DNA of 18,708 nt from an uncultured Collinsella sp. (GCA_902496845.1 CABVCJ010000040.1:1-18708); one strand, 5' to 3'. Shown: positions 6,696-14,638, numbered from the stretch's first letter. Notes: generated by a model not told the origin, from the letters alone. Translations and numbers: made by a program.

Positions 6696-7721
6696 TTAGT
6701 TAAGGCGCTCCACAAAGAAATCTGCCATGGAGAGGAACAGCTCATGTGCGTGCGGATCAAGCTCAACGTTCTCGATGGCCGCTTTGGCCTTAGCGGTCAG
6801 GTCGAGCGCGTAAGTGTGGGCGTAATCGATGGAGCCGGTCTCCTGGAAGATCTCCACGGCGCGTGCGAGCTGCGCGGGATCATCGGTGCTCGAGGAAAGA
6901 ATCGCCTCGACCTCGTCGTGGTGGCGCTCATCAGAGAGGGCGTGTACGGCGACAAGCGTGCGCTTGCCCTCGGTGATGTCGGTGCGGAAGTCCTTGTTGG
7001 CGACTTCCTTAGTGCCGACAAGGTTGAGCAGGTCGTCCTGAATCTGAAAGGCGAGGCCCGTGTGCAGGCCAAAGGCGCGCAGCGCTTCGATTTGCTCATC
7101 GCTGCCGCCGCCGATAATGGCTCCGGCGGCAAGCGGCGTGGCTCCGCTGTAAAACGCGGTCTTGTGCGTCGCCATGTCCAGGTAGTCATCAACCGAGATA
7201 TCAAAGCGCCCGTCACGGACCCAACCCAGGTCGAGTGCTTGACCCTCAATGGTGCGGACGATCATCTCGGTAAGCTCGTGGAGCACGCGCAGCTTCACGT
7301 CGGACTCCAGCGTAGGGTCGTCGAGAACCGTCTTGGTGGCCATGGTGAGCGCCAGGTCGCCACAATTGATGGCAAGGCCCGTGCCCTCGGTAAGGTGCAT
7401 GCAGGGCTTGCCTCGACGAAGCTGTCCGTTGTCGGCGATGTCGTCGTGGATCAGCGCGCCCGACTGGAAATGCTCGATGGCTGCCGCGGCGCTGCGGGCG
7501 CTCTCAAAGCTACCGCCCACTGCGGTTGCGGCGAGCATACAGATAAGCGGGCGGTGGCGCTTGCCGGCGTTGGCCGTAAAAGCCGAGAGCGGCGCATACA
7601 GGTAGCGCTCGATATCGGCAGAGGTCGCCTGTCCGTCAAAGAACGTGGCCAGATAGTCGTTAATCTGGTCAAAGTGCTGGGCTAAAAAGCTGGTAAACGG
7701 ACTGGACACGGGTTCTCGCAT
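6696..7721 (-). CDS. Polyprenyl (trans-isoprenyl) diphosphate synthase
   Basis: A 341-residue enzyme (from ATG 7721) of the class that condenses isopentenyl diphosphate onto allylic diphosphates, making geranylgeranyl or longer chains for quinone and carrier lipids. The first aspartate-rich motif is HDDIAD (Asp93, Asp94, Asp97) and the second is FQIQDDLLN (Asp229, Asp230), where Asn replaces the usual last Asp. The GKRHRPL substrate-binding segment and the downstream KRT are also present. The frame is open to an ATG at 7760, but that codon lies inside an inverted repeat. Neither ATG has a strong ribosome site, so the start is uncertain. The next gene on this strand is the peptidoglycan-binding protein. 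Product chain length cannot be told from the sequence. Confidence 0.9.
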   Translation of the reverse strand: MREPVSSPFTSFLAQHFDQINDYLATFFDGQATSADIERYLYAPLSAFTANAGKRHRPLICMLAATAVGGSFESARSAAAAIEHFQSGALIHDDIADNGQLRRGKPCMHLTEGTGLAINCGDLALTMATKTVLDDPTLESDVKLRVLHELTEMIVRTIEGQALDLGWVRDGRFDISVDDYLDMATHKTAFYSGATPLAAGAIIGGGSDEQIEALRAFGLHTGLAFQIQDDLLNLVGTKEVANKDFRTDITEGKRTLVAVHALSDERHHDEVEAILSSSTDDPAQLARAVEIFQETGSIDYAHTYALDLTAKAKAAIENVELDPHAHELFLSMADFFVERLN

Positions 7722-7732
7722 TCTTTCTGAGG

Positions 7733-7765
7733 TTGCATTGATGCAATATGCAGACAACATATTGC
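7733..7765. promoter_or_regulatory. Two overlapping inverted repeats before the polyprenyl synthase
   Basis: GCAATATG (7743-7750) and CATATTGC (7758-7765) form a perfect 8-bp inverted repeat with a 7-bp spacer. TTGCAT-TG-ATGCAA (7733-7746) is an adjoining perfect 6-bp inverted repeat that shares four bases with it. Both lie directly before the start chosen at 7721. They may be a repressor site or an RNA hairpin; no regulator is identified. Confidence 0.4.
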
Positions 7766-7834
7766 CACATCAGGGCGTTTGGCGCGGCAGTTTTGGCGAT
7801 TTAGGACAACGGGCGTGCGTTTGATGGAGCGTGC

Positions 7835-10285
7835 CTAAATCAGCCTAAAATGCTCGAGCGCCGCAACGACACCGTCATGATCGACGGTGTCGGTCACGTA
7901 ATCGGCCTTATCCTTGAGATAGTCCGGTGCGTTGCCCATCGCAATGCCGACATCGACGGCGTTCATCAGCGAGACGTCATTGCTGGCGTCGCCAATGCCG
8001 TATACGGTTCCGTGGTGGGGATCGAGGGCGTCGAGTACAGACTGGATGCCCCCGCGCTTCGTGCATTCGCGGGGCGAGATTTCGGTTACCTCGAGTTCGA
8101 GCTCGTTAAAGCACAGCAGCGGCTCAAGTGCCTTATCTTGAGCGATGTGGTTGGCGAGCGATGTAGACATCAAGATCTTGTAGACACTGTAATGTTGCAA
8201 CTGCGTGACTGCGTCGCCCAGGGTGCGCGCGTATCCGGGAGCATCGGGGGCATCGGCACTCATGCGCACGACGCCGTTGAGACCCTCAAAGCGGATGACC
8301 TCGCCCGATTGCTCAAGGTAGGGGGCAAGACGCTGCAGCATACCGGGCGTCATCGACAGATCGCGAATTGCGTGTCCGTTGATCTCGGCGTAACCGCCCG
8401 CAAGACAGACGATGCCGGTCCAGGGCAGCTCAAGAAGTTTGGGGTGGATGCAGCTGAGGGTACGTCCCGTGCAGATAAAGGCCATGTTGCCGTTGGCGAC
8501 AAACTCGCGGATTGCCTGCGAAACCGCCTCGTTGGGATAGGGGGAGAGGTCCCGCTCGTCTTCGGGAAGGTCTTGGGCGAGCCTGGGGTCTTGCCAGGCG
8601 AGCGTTCCGTCGATATCGAAGAAGCAAATATCGCCGCGCTTATAGGCTGCGCTGGCGGCAGGGGAGGCCGAGGTGGTGGGCACAAATCCCGGCTCGAGGC
8701 CCATGATCTGGTCAAAATGCTCTTTAACGCGGGGAACGGAGATGCCGATGATCACCTGGGCGGTCTTGCCCGTAATGATGAGGCCCTTGGCGCCCGCCGC
8801 GACAAACGACGCGTTGTCCGCAACGATGGAAGGGTCTGCGACCTCGACGCGCAGGCGCGTGGCGCAGTTGGTTGCGCCCACGATATTGCCAACGCCACCT
8901 AAAAGCTGAATTACCCGCTCAGCGAGGACGTGATCTTGATCGAATCGACTATCGACCTCGTCATTGGGAGATTGCTCTTTGGCAAAGCCGCTTTCCGTTA
9001 AACGATCGATTGCCGCGCGATTGGCGACATGATCCTCCCGGCCCGGCGTCTTAAGGTCATAGACCAAGATGAGTGCTCGAAAACTAACAAAAAAGATGAG
9101 GCTAAAGGCAAGGCCGATACCGAGCGCCAAAAGATAGGCACCGGCATGTGTGCGCATGAGCGGAATAAAGTTAAAGGCTGCCATCTCCATGAGGCCGCCC
9201 GAGAAGATGCCGACGATGCCAAAGAGATTCATGGTTGTGGCAAGGCAAGACGATAAGACGGCGTAGAGCAAAAAGAGCCCGGGGTGGGTGAACATAAAGA
9301 GAAACTCGAGTGGCTCGGTAACGCCGCAAACCACCGAGGCGATGATGGCGGGAGCAAGGATGAACCTGAGGCCGGCGCGGCGCTCGGGTTTTGCGGTGGA
9401 GTAGAATGCAGCTGCGATGGCAGGAAGGCCAAAGAGCTTGACCCAGCCGGTGGCGGTAAAACCGGCCCACGGCGCAAGTTCATTAAGGGGGCGCGTGCTA
9501 TGGGAGAGGATGGGGAGCAAACTGCTCCACGTGGCGTAGATGCCGTCGTTAATGACCAGGTTGTCGTAGTAGATCGGCATGTAGAGCAGGTGGTGCAGGC
9601 CAAAGGGCTCGAGTGCTCGTTCTAAAAAGACAAAGATGCCCACGCCAAAGGGACCGACGCCTGCAAGCGCGTGACGCAGCGTATCGGTTACATCGTATAC
9701 GTAGGGCACGATGGCGGCCGAGATAGCAGCAAGGGCAAACACGGCAAAAAAGCTGATGAGGTAGACCAGCGAGGAGCCCGAGAAGGTGCCGAGCCAATCG
9801 GGAACCTTGGCATCGTAGAAGCGGTCATGGATGGCAACGACGGTTGCCGATACCGCCAGCGGGCCGATAATGCCGGTGTCGAGCGTCTTGATGCCGTCGA
9901 TGACGGTGATACCGCTGGCGGAGGTCAAAGATGACGGGTACTCAAGTCCAAGGTTGTCTCCGCTCAGCTTAATGATCTCGCTCAAAAAGAAGCAGTAGGC
10001 AAAATAGGCGACGAGAGCCTCGAGACAGCAACGAGCCGGTTGTTTTTGGGCAAGACCGATGGGCAGCGCTACGGCAAAAAGGAGCGGGAGGCGTTTAAAG
10101 ACCGTCCACGAGCCGCGCTGGATGATGGTCCAAAAAACGTACCAAGGGGTTCCGTATACGGCGAGATCGCCGACGATGTCCGCAGTCGTTGCGAGAGCGG
10201 AGACGCCGACCATGAGGCCTGATATAGAAAACAGCATGGCGGGCGCGAACATTGCCCCGCCAAAGCGTTGGATTTTTTGCAGCAT
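7835..10285 (-). CDS. PTS EIIC-EIIB permease fused to a HAD phosphatase
   Basis: An 816-residue fusion. Residues 1 to ~430 are an EIIC permease of the MalP/GlvC alpha-glucoside group: start MLQKIQRFGGAMFAPAMLF, many membrane spans and GVTEPLEF. Residues ~450-540 are EIIB, with phospho-Cys474 in ATNCATRLRVEV. Residues ~552-816 are a Cof-type HAD phosphatase with FFDIDGT (Asp557, Asp559), ICTGRT, a Lys in ECTKRGG and GIGDASNDVSLMNA (Asp766, Asp770). EIICB proteins phosphorylate sugar during uptake; the fused phosphatase suggests the sugar phosphate, or a derived intermediate, is dephosphorylated at the membrane. No EIIA domain or phospho-alpha-glucosidase gene is present here. Ribosome site GGAAGG precedes the ATG. 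The divergent GntR regulator and an operator at 10327 suggest repression. An 8-bp stem (7798-7805 with 7834-7841) overlaps the stop. The HAD fusion is unusual among the PTS proteins I know. Confidence 0.93.
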   Translation of the reverse strand: MLQKIQRFGGAMFAPAMLFSISGLMVGVSALATTADIVGDLAVYGTPWYVFWTIIQRGSWTVFKRLPLLFAVALPIGLAQKQPARCCLEALVAYFAYCFFLSEIIKLSGDNLGLEYPSSLTSASGITVIDGIKTLDTGIIGPLAVSATVVAIHDRFYDAKVPDWLGTFSGSSLVYLISFFAVFALAAISAAIVPYVYDVTDTLRHALAGVGPFGVGIFVFLERALEPFGLHHLLYMPIYYDNLVINDGIYATWSSLLPILSHSTRPLNELAPWAGFTATGWVKLFGLPAIAAAFYSTAKPERRAGLRFILAPAIIASVVCGVTEPLEFLFMFTHPGLFLLYAVLSSCLATTMNLFGIVGIFSGGLMEMAAFNFIPLMRTHAGAYLLALGIGLAFSLIFFVSFRALILVYDLKTPGREDHVANRAAIDRLTESGFAKEQSPNDEVDSRFDQDHVLAERVIQLLGGVGNIVGATNCATRLRVEVADPSIVADNASFVAAGAKGLIITGKTAQVIIGISVPRVKEHFDQIMGLEPGFVPTTSASPAASAAYKRGDICFFDIDGTLAWQDPRLAQDLPEDERDLSPYPNEAVSQAIREFVANGNMAFICTGRTLSCIHPKLLELPWTGIVCLAGGYAEINGHAIRDLSMTPGMLQRLAPYLEQSGEVIRFEGLNGVVRMSADAPDAPGYARTLGDAVTQLQHYSVYKILMSTSLANHIAQDKALEPLLCFNELELEVTEISPRECTKRGGIQSVLDALDPHHGTVYGIGDASNDVSLMNAVDVGIAMGNAPDYLKDKADYVTDTVDHDGVVAALEHFRLI

Positions 10286-10326
10286 GTTCTGCCTTCCGAA
10301 TATCGAGGCGCGTTGCGCGTGGGGAA

Positions 10327-10338
10327 ACGTTTAAACAA
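10327..10338. promoter_or_regulatory. Putative operator O1 (ACGTTTAAACAA)
   Basis: It contains the 8-bp palindrome GTTTAAAC and shares GTTTAAACAA with the site at 10449. On the minus strand it lies just downstream of a -10-like TACAAT (10351-10346), a position where a bound repressor would block the PTS-HAD promoter. Similar 12-mers occur upstream of the ABC operon. Confidence 0.6.
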
Positions 10339-10345
10339 TGGATTC

Positions 10346-10351
10346 ATTGTA
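10346..10351 (-). promoter_or_regulatory. -10-like element for the PTS-HAD gene
   Basis: TACAAT on the minus strand matches five of six consensus positions and is about 60 bp before the ATG at 10285. No good -35 hexamer is seen at 16-18 bp upstream. Confidence 0.4.
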
Positions 10352-10410
10352 GAGGACCAGACGATTGTCGTACCGGCAGTTTTGAGCGAAACCGATTTGG
10401 GCATGACAGA

Positions 10411-10424
10411 AACCGTCAACGGTT
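10411..10424. promoter_or_regulatory. Inverted repeat AACCGT-CA-ACGGTT
   Basis: A perfect 6-bp inverted repeat with a 2-bp centre lies midway in the divergent intergenic region. Its sequence differs from the GTTTAAAC sites, so a second regulator, for example of the LacI type, is possible. No such gene is in the window. Confidence 0.35.
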
Positions 10425-10448
10425 AAATCCTGTCGCTTTACCGATATT

Positions 10449-10460
10449 CGGTTTAAACAA
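10449..10460. promoter_or_regulatory. Putative operator O2 (CGGTTTAAACAA)
   Basis: Shares GTTTAAACAA with O1. It overlaps the expected -35 region for a -10-like TATCGT (10474-10479) in front of the GntR gene, suggesting autoregulation. An inverted repeat, ACCGA-TAT-TCGGT (10440-10452), overlaps its left side. Confidence 0.55.
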
Positions 10461-10514
10461 CTTTAAGAAATGCTATCGTGCCTAGCCGGAAATGAATAAT
10501 GTAGAGGTGAAACA

Positions 10515-11234
10515 ATGCCAAAAGCGATATACGAAGGAATCTACCGAGAAATACGCTCGCGCATCATTAATGGGACCTATGCGTTTCAGGAGATGCTGCC
10601 AACCGAAGCCGAGCTGACCGCGGAATTTGGCTGCACGCGCAATACCGTCCGCCGCGCTTTGAGCATGCTGGCCGACGGGATGTTTGTGCAGCCCATACAC
10701 GGCAAGGGCGTGCGCGTTATTTGGCTTAAGGGCGAAACCGACATGTTGGGCGCACTCGAAGAGGTTGAGTCGTTTGGCGAGTTTGCAAAGCGCAACAATG
10801 CCGTTGCATCGACGGACGTTAAGTCTTTCGAACATCTGGTTTGCACCGAGCAACTCTCTCGTCACCTGGGCTTTAAGGTGGGCGAGGAGTTGATTCGCGT
10901 AGTGCGTGTCCGAAGCCTCAACGGCAACGCGCGCCAAGTGGACCATGGCTATTTTTTGGCGTCGATCGCCAAGGGCCTGACTCCCGAGATCGCGGCAGAT
11001 TCTATTTACGGCTATCTGGAGCACAAGCGCGGTGTCAAAGTGATGGCGAGCCGTCGTACGGTGAGTGTCGAGCTCGCCAACGATGAGGACTGCAGCTATC
11101 TTGACCTCGGCAAATACAACTGCGTTGCCGTCATGGAGAGTCAGTCGTACACCTCGGATGGCATCTTGTTTGAGGTGACGCACACTCGCACACACCCCGA
11201 GATCTTCCATTACCGCGTCAATTCCAAGCGATAG
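10515..11234 (+). CDS. GntR/HutC family transcription regulator, TreR-like
   Basis: A 239-residue regulator. The N-terminal winged helix (residues ~3-70) has MLPTEAELTAEFGCTRNTVRRALSML followed by the wing IHGKGVRV. The C-terminal UTRA-type effector domain (~85-239) includes SIYGYLEHKRGV and the typical end with VMESQSYTSDGILFEVTHTRTH, which resembles Bacillus TreR in length and motifs. TreR binds trehalose-6-phosphate, so a phosphorylated disaccharide from the divergent PTS is a plausible effector here. AGAGGTG precedes the ATG. The gene is divergent from the PTS-HAD gene with 229 bp between them containing two GTTTAAAC sites, and precedes the ABC operon that has two related sites. The exact ligand is inferred. 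Confidence 0.9.
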   Translation: MPKAIYEGIYREIRSRIINGTYAFQEMLPTEAELTAEFGCTRNTVRRALSMLADGMFVQPIHGKGVRVIWLKGETDMLGALEEVESFGEFAKRNNAVASTDVKSFEHLVCTEQLSRHLGFKVGEELIRVVRVRSLNGNARQVDHGYFLASIAKGLTPEIAADSIYGYLEHKRGVKVMASRRTVSVELANDEDCSYLDLGKYNCVAVMESQSYTSDGILFEVTHTRTHPEIFHYRVNSKR

Positions 11235-11272
11235 CCGGCTAGCTCGCAGCCTGACGAGACTCATGGCCTCAA

Positions 11273-11327
11273 AGAGAAAACGCCCGGTCAAACCGACGGT
11301 ACATCGGCTTGACCGGGCGTTTTCTCT
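11273..11327 (+). terminator. Strong terminator after the GntR gene, possibly bidirectional
   Basis: A 19-bp perfect stem from AGAGAAAACGCCCGGTCAA (11273-11291) to its complement ending TTTTCTCT (11327) has a small inner hairpin, CCGA/TCGG, in the loop. T-rich 3' sides exist on both strands. It separates the regulator from the ABC operon promoter. Confidence 0.85.
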
Positions 11328-11345
11328 GCATTAGATAACAAATAA

Positions 11346-11357
11346 TTGTTTATACAA
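11346..11357. promoter_or_regulatory. Putative operator O3 (TTGTTTATACAA) upstream of the ABC operon
   Basis: It differs from TTGTTTAAACAA at one position. It is also one base from TTGTATATACAA, the TreR operator of Bacillus subtilis as I recall it. It lies about 64 bp upstream of O4, with the ABC operon promoter expected in between. Confidence 0.6.
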
Positions 11358-11420
11358 AACTTGTCAAGTATCAAGTTGAAATTACCGTTCACCGAAGTTT
11401 TTCTACCGCTCTAGTAATAC

Positions 11421-11432
11421 TTGTTCAAACAA
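11421..11432. promoter_or_regulatory. Putative operator O4 (TTGTTCAAACAA) upstream of the ABC operon
   Basis: It differs from TTGTTTAAACAA at one position and keeps the outer TTGTT...AACAA symmetry. It directly follows a -10-like TAATAC (11415-11420), so a bound repressor would overlap the transcription start. Confidence 0.6.
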
Positions 11433-11540
11433 CTAGCCAAATGGCGTATCGTTCAAATCAGCAAAAGGGGCAAAGTCCCCGAGCCAATCTCCGAAGGCGG
11501 CGGCAAAGGGTGCCGCCACGGTGTGAAAGGGTGGATTGTA

Positions 11541-12857
11541 ATGAAGAACGAAATGAGCAGAAGGCAGTTCCTGGGCTTTGCTGGTTCCGCGGCTGCAGTT
11601 CTTGGTCTGGGCCTCGTGGGTTGCGGTGGTTCTGCCGGCTCCGGCTCCTCTGCTTCTGGTGACGCTGCCGAGGTCTACTTCCTCCAATTCAAGCCCGAGG
11701 TCGACAAGGAGTGGAAGGAGATCGCCAAGGCCTATAAGAAGGAGAAGGGCGTCGAGGTCAAGATCGTGACCGCCGCTTCCAACACCTACGAGGAGAAGCT
11801 TAAGTCCGAGATGTCCAAGAGCTCCGCTCCGACCCTGTTCCAGGTCAACGGCCCCACCGGTCTTAAGAACTGGAAGGATTACTGCGCCGACCTGTCCGAT
11901 ACCAAGCTCCGCGGTGAGCTCATTGACGACTCCCTGGCTCTGCAGTCCGACGGCAAGGATGTGTGCATCGACTGGGTTCAGGAGAGCTTCGGCATTATTT
12001 ACAACAAGCAGCTGCTCGAGAAGGCTGGCTACAAGGCCGAGGACATCAACTCCTTCGACAAGCTGAAGGCTTGTGCCGATGACATCCAGGCCCGCAAGGA
12101 CGAGCTTGGTGTCGAGGGTGCCTTCACTTCCGCCGGCATGGACGACTCCTCCAGCTGGCGCTACACCACCCACCTTGCCAACATGCCGCTCTACTACGAG
12201 TTTGAGAAGGAGCACAACCAGGAGGACGACGAGATCAAGGGTGAGTTCCTCGACAACTACAAGCAGATCTTCGACCTGTACATCACCGACTCCACCTGCG
12301 ATCCTTCGCAGCTTGCTTCCAAGACCGGCGACGACGCCACCAACGAGTTCGCAACCGGCAAGGCCGTCTTCTACCAGAACGGCTCTTGGGCCTACTCTGA
12401 CCTCGTCAAGGCCGGCATGACCGACGATCAGATTGGCATGATGCCGATCTACATCGGTGTTGACGGCGAGGAGAACCAGGGCCTGTGCTCCGGCGGCGAG
12501 AACTACTGGTGCGTCAGTTCCCAGGCTTCCGAGGATGCCCAGAAGGCCACCGAGGACTTCATGTATTGGTGCGTCACCGCTGACACCCCGACCAGCATCA
12601 TCGCCGACAAGATGGGTCTGACCGCTCCGTTCAAGAGCGCCAAGGAGACCACCAACGTCTTCTCGCAGCAGGCCGTTGCCATGGCCAAGGACGGCAAGAA
12701 GACCGTCGCTTGGGACTTCGTCTACATTCCCTCCGAGGAGTGGAAGAAGAACCTCAAGCAGGCTCTGATTGCCTACGCTGCCGATAACAGCAAGTGGGAC
12801 GGCGTCAAGAACGCCTTCGTCGATGGCTGGAAGACCGAGAAGGCTGCTTCCGAGTAA
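11541..12857 (+). CDS. Sugar ABC transporter substrate-binding lipoprotein
   Basis: A 438-residue extracellular binding protein of the SBP_bac_1 family. The start ATG 11541 follows AAAGGGTGG; the frame is open to a TTG at 11421, but that codon lies in O4. The N-terminus MKNEMSRRQFLGF has a twin-arginine-like RR pair, then a hydrophobic stretch and lipobox LVGC with Cys28 as the lipidation site. The mature part contains the domain pattern typical of oligosaccharide-binding proteins: SFGIIYNKQLLEKAGY, FATGKAVFYQNGSW and a C-terminal helical region. It heads an operon with two permeases and an ATPase. The 5' UTR contains a small hairpin, GGCGGC/GCCGCC (11496-11517), just before the ribosome site. 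Neighbouring glgP and the TreR-like regulator favour an alpha-glucan such as maltodextrin, but the ligand is not proven. Confidence 0.93.
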   Translation: MKNEMSRRQFLGFAGSAAAVLGLGLVGCGGSAGSGSSASGDAAEVYFLQFKPEVDKEWKEIAKAYKKEKGVEVKIVTAASNTYEEKLKSEMSKSSAPTLFQVNGPTGLKNWKDYCADLSDTKLRGELIDDSLALQSDGKDVCIDWVQESFGIIYNKQLLEKAGYKAEDINSFDKLKACADDIQARKDELGVEGAFTSAGMDDSSSWRYTTHLANMPLYYEFEKEHNQEDDEIKGEFLDNYKQIFDLYITDSTCDPSQLASKTGDDATNEFATGKAVFYQNGSWAYSDLVKAGMTDDQIGMMPIYIGVDGEENQGLCSGGENYWCVSSQASEDAQKATEDFMYWCVTADTPTSIIADKMGLTAPFKSAKETTNVFSQQAVAMAKDGKKTVAWDFVYIPSEEWKKNLKQALIAYAADNSKWDGVKNAFVDGWKTEKAASE

Positions 12858-12888
12858 GCAGTTGCTGCCCAAGCTATCTGATTAGCGA

Positions 12889-12924
12889 CAGGGGGCGGGC
12901 AGACGTTGGTTTGCCCGCCCCCTG
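12889..12924 (+). other. Intercistronic hairpin between binding protein and permease
   Basis: A perfect 13-bp GC-rich stem, CAGGGGGCGGGCA (12889-12901) with TGCCCGCCCCCTG (12912-12924), and a 10-nt loop. No T-run follows. Such hairpins often protect the binding-protein mRNA from 3' decay, giving it excess over the permeases, as with malE/malF. That role is inferred. Confidence 0.7.
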
Positions 12925-12944
12925 CATATTGAAAGGACCCTTCT

Positions 12945-13799
12945 ATGGGCAAAGCACTCAAGCGCTGGTGGCCGCTCTTTATGCTGCCCACGTGTCTGGC
13001 GTTTATGATCGGGTTCGTGATCCCCTTTATCCAGGGTTTCTATCTCTCGTTCTGCCAGTTTATTACCATCAACAACACGCACTTTGTCGGTATCGAGAAC
13101 TACGTGCGCGCACTGTCCGATCCGCAGTTTGCCACGTCGTTCTTCTTTACCGTGGCGTTTGCCTTCCTGTCGACGGTGCTCATCAACGTGATCGCCCTCG
13201 CCATCGCGCAGGCGCTCACCCGCAAAGCGCTCAAGGGCACCAACATCTTCCGTACGATCTTCTTTATGCCTAACCTGATCGGCGGTATCGTGCTGGGCTA
13301 CATCTGGCAGATTCTGATCAACTGCCTGCTCTCCAACGTGGGCGCCCAGCTCATCGCCCTTAACTCTGCTGCTGGCTTCTGGGGCCTTATCATCCTGACC
13401 CTGTGGCAGCAGGTCGGCTACATGATGATCATCTACATCGCTGGTCTGCAGTCCATTCCGTCCGACTACATCGAGGCCGCCAAGGTCGACGGTGCCACGG
13501 CATGGCAGACGTTTTGGAAGGTTAAGATCCCTAACCTGATGCCGACCATCACTATCTGCCTGTTCCTGTCCATCACCAACGGCTTTAAGCTGTTTGACCA
13601 GAACCTCGCCCTTACCGGCGGCGCTCCCGCGCACTCCACCGAGATGCTCGCCCTGAACATCTACAACACGTTCTATTCGCGTGCCGGTATCGCATGGCAG
13701 GGCATCGGTCAGGCCAAGGCGGTTATCTTCTGCATCCTGGTCGTAGCCATCTCCATGATTCAGCTTAAGGCCACGAGGTCCAAGGAGGTGCAGCAGTAA
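12945..13799 (+). CDS. Sugar ABC transporter permease, MalF/UgpA-like
   Basis: A 284-residue inner-membrane permease with about six hydrophobic spans. The ABC-coupling loop EAAKVDGATAWQTFWKVKIPNL begins near residue 177. The segment GFKLFDQNLALTGGAP is typical of MalF-type carbohydrate permeases. GAAAGGA lies upstream of the ATG. It follows the binding protein after 87 bp holding a hairpin, and its TAA stop overlaps the ATG of the next permease by one base, implying translational coupling. It acts as a heterodimer with that partner. Confidence 0.93.
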   Translation: MGKALKRWWPLFMLPTCLAFMIGFVIPFIQGFYLSFCQFITINNTHFVGIENYVRALSDPQFATSFFFTVAFAFLSTVLINVIALAIAQALTRKALKGTNIFRTIFFMPNLIGGIVLGYIWQILINCLLSNVGAQLIALNSAAGFWGLIILTLWQQVGYMMIIYIAGLQSIPSDYIEAAKVDGATAWQTFWKVKIPNLMPTITICLFLSITNGFKLFDQNLALTGGAPAHSTEMLALNIYNTFYSRAGIAWQGIGQAKAVIFCILVVAISMIQLKATRSKEVQQ

Positions 13800-14638
13800 T
13801 GAAACGCGATAAGGTTATCAACCGCGCGCTCTCGATTTTCTTTACGATTCTGTCGCTCGCGTGGATCTACCCCGTGTTCATGATTGCGCTCAATTCCTTT
13901 AAAAAGGCAACTGCAATCAGCACCACCACGGCATTCGATCTGCTCACGCCCGAGACGTTCAACGGCCTCGCAAACTACATGCATGCCCTTAACGAGCAGG
14001 GCTTTGCCTCGGCATTTATGTACTCGCTCATCATCACGGTCACGTCGGTCGTGCTGATTCTGGTGTGCTGCTCCATGTGTGCTTGGTACGTAGTGCGCGT
14101 CAACAGCAAGATCTCGAACTTCTTCTATTACCTGTTCGTGTTTTCGATGGTCGTACCGTTCCAGATGCTCATGTTCACGCTGTCCAATTTGGCGGACCGC
14201 ATCGGCTTCAACACGCCGTTCAACATCTGCTTTATCTACCTCGGCTTTGGCGCGGGCCTGGCGGTCTTTATGTTCGCCGGCTTTGTAAAGAACATTCCGC
14301 TCGAGATCGAAGAGGCGGCCATGATCGACGGCTGCAACCCGGTCCAGGTGTTCTTTAAGATCGTCCTTCCCATCATGAAGCCCACCTATCTTTCGGTCGG
14401 CATCCTCGAGACCATGTGGGTCTGGAACGACTATCTTCTGCCCTACCTTACGCTCGACTCCACCAAGTACAAGACCATTCCTATTTTGATCCAGTACTTC
14501 CGCGGCGGCTACGGCCACGTCGAGCTCGGCCCCATGATGGCCTGCATCATGATGGTCGTTATTCCCATCGTCATCATGTACATCCTCTGCCAGAAGTACA
14601 TCATCGACGGCGTGGTGGCAGGTGCCGTCAAGGGCTGA
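13799..14638 (+). CDS. Sugar ABC transporter permease, MalG/UgpE-like
   Basis: A 279-residue inner-membrane permease with about six hydrophobic spans. The EAA loop EEAAMIDGCNPVQVFFKIVLPIMKPT starts near residue 171. The N-terminus is short and basic (MKRDKVINRALSIFFTI). The start overlaps the preceding stop in TAATG. It forms the second half of the transmembrane channel of the importer. The next gene, the ATPase, follows after 68 bp with another hairpin. Confidence 0.93.
   Translation: MKRDKVINRALSIFFTILSLAWIYPVFMIALNSFKKATAISTTTAFDLLTPETFNGLANYMHALNEQGFASAFMYSLIITVTSVVLILVCCSMCAWYVVRVNSKISNFFYYLFVFSMVVPFQMLMFTLSNLADRIGFNTPFNICFIYLGFGAGLAVFMFAGFVKNIPLEIEEAAMIDGCNPVQVFFKIVLPIMKPTYLSVGILETMWVWNDYLLPYLTLDSTKYKTIPILIQYFRGGYGHVELGPMMACIMMVVIPIVIMYILCQKYIIDGVVAGAVKG

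Noticed and set aside
11421..11540. Upstream TTG start for the binding protein
   Set aside because: It lies in a putative operator and would place 40 residues before the twin-arginine/lipobox signal; ATG 11541 has a ribosome site.
11433..12872. Minus-strand open frame of 479 residues opposite the binding protein gene
   Set aside because: Leu/Val-rich shadow of the biased codon use in the binding-protein gene; no recognisable domain.
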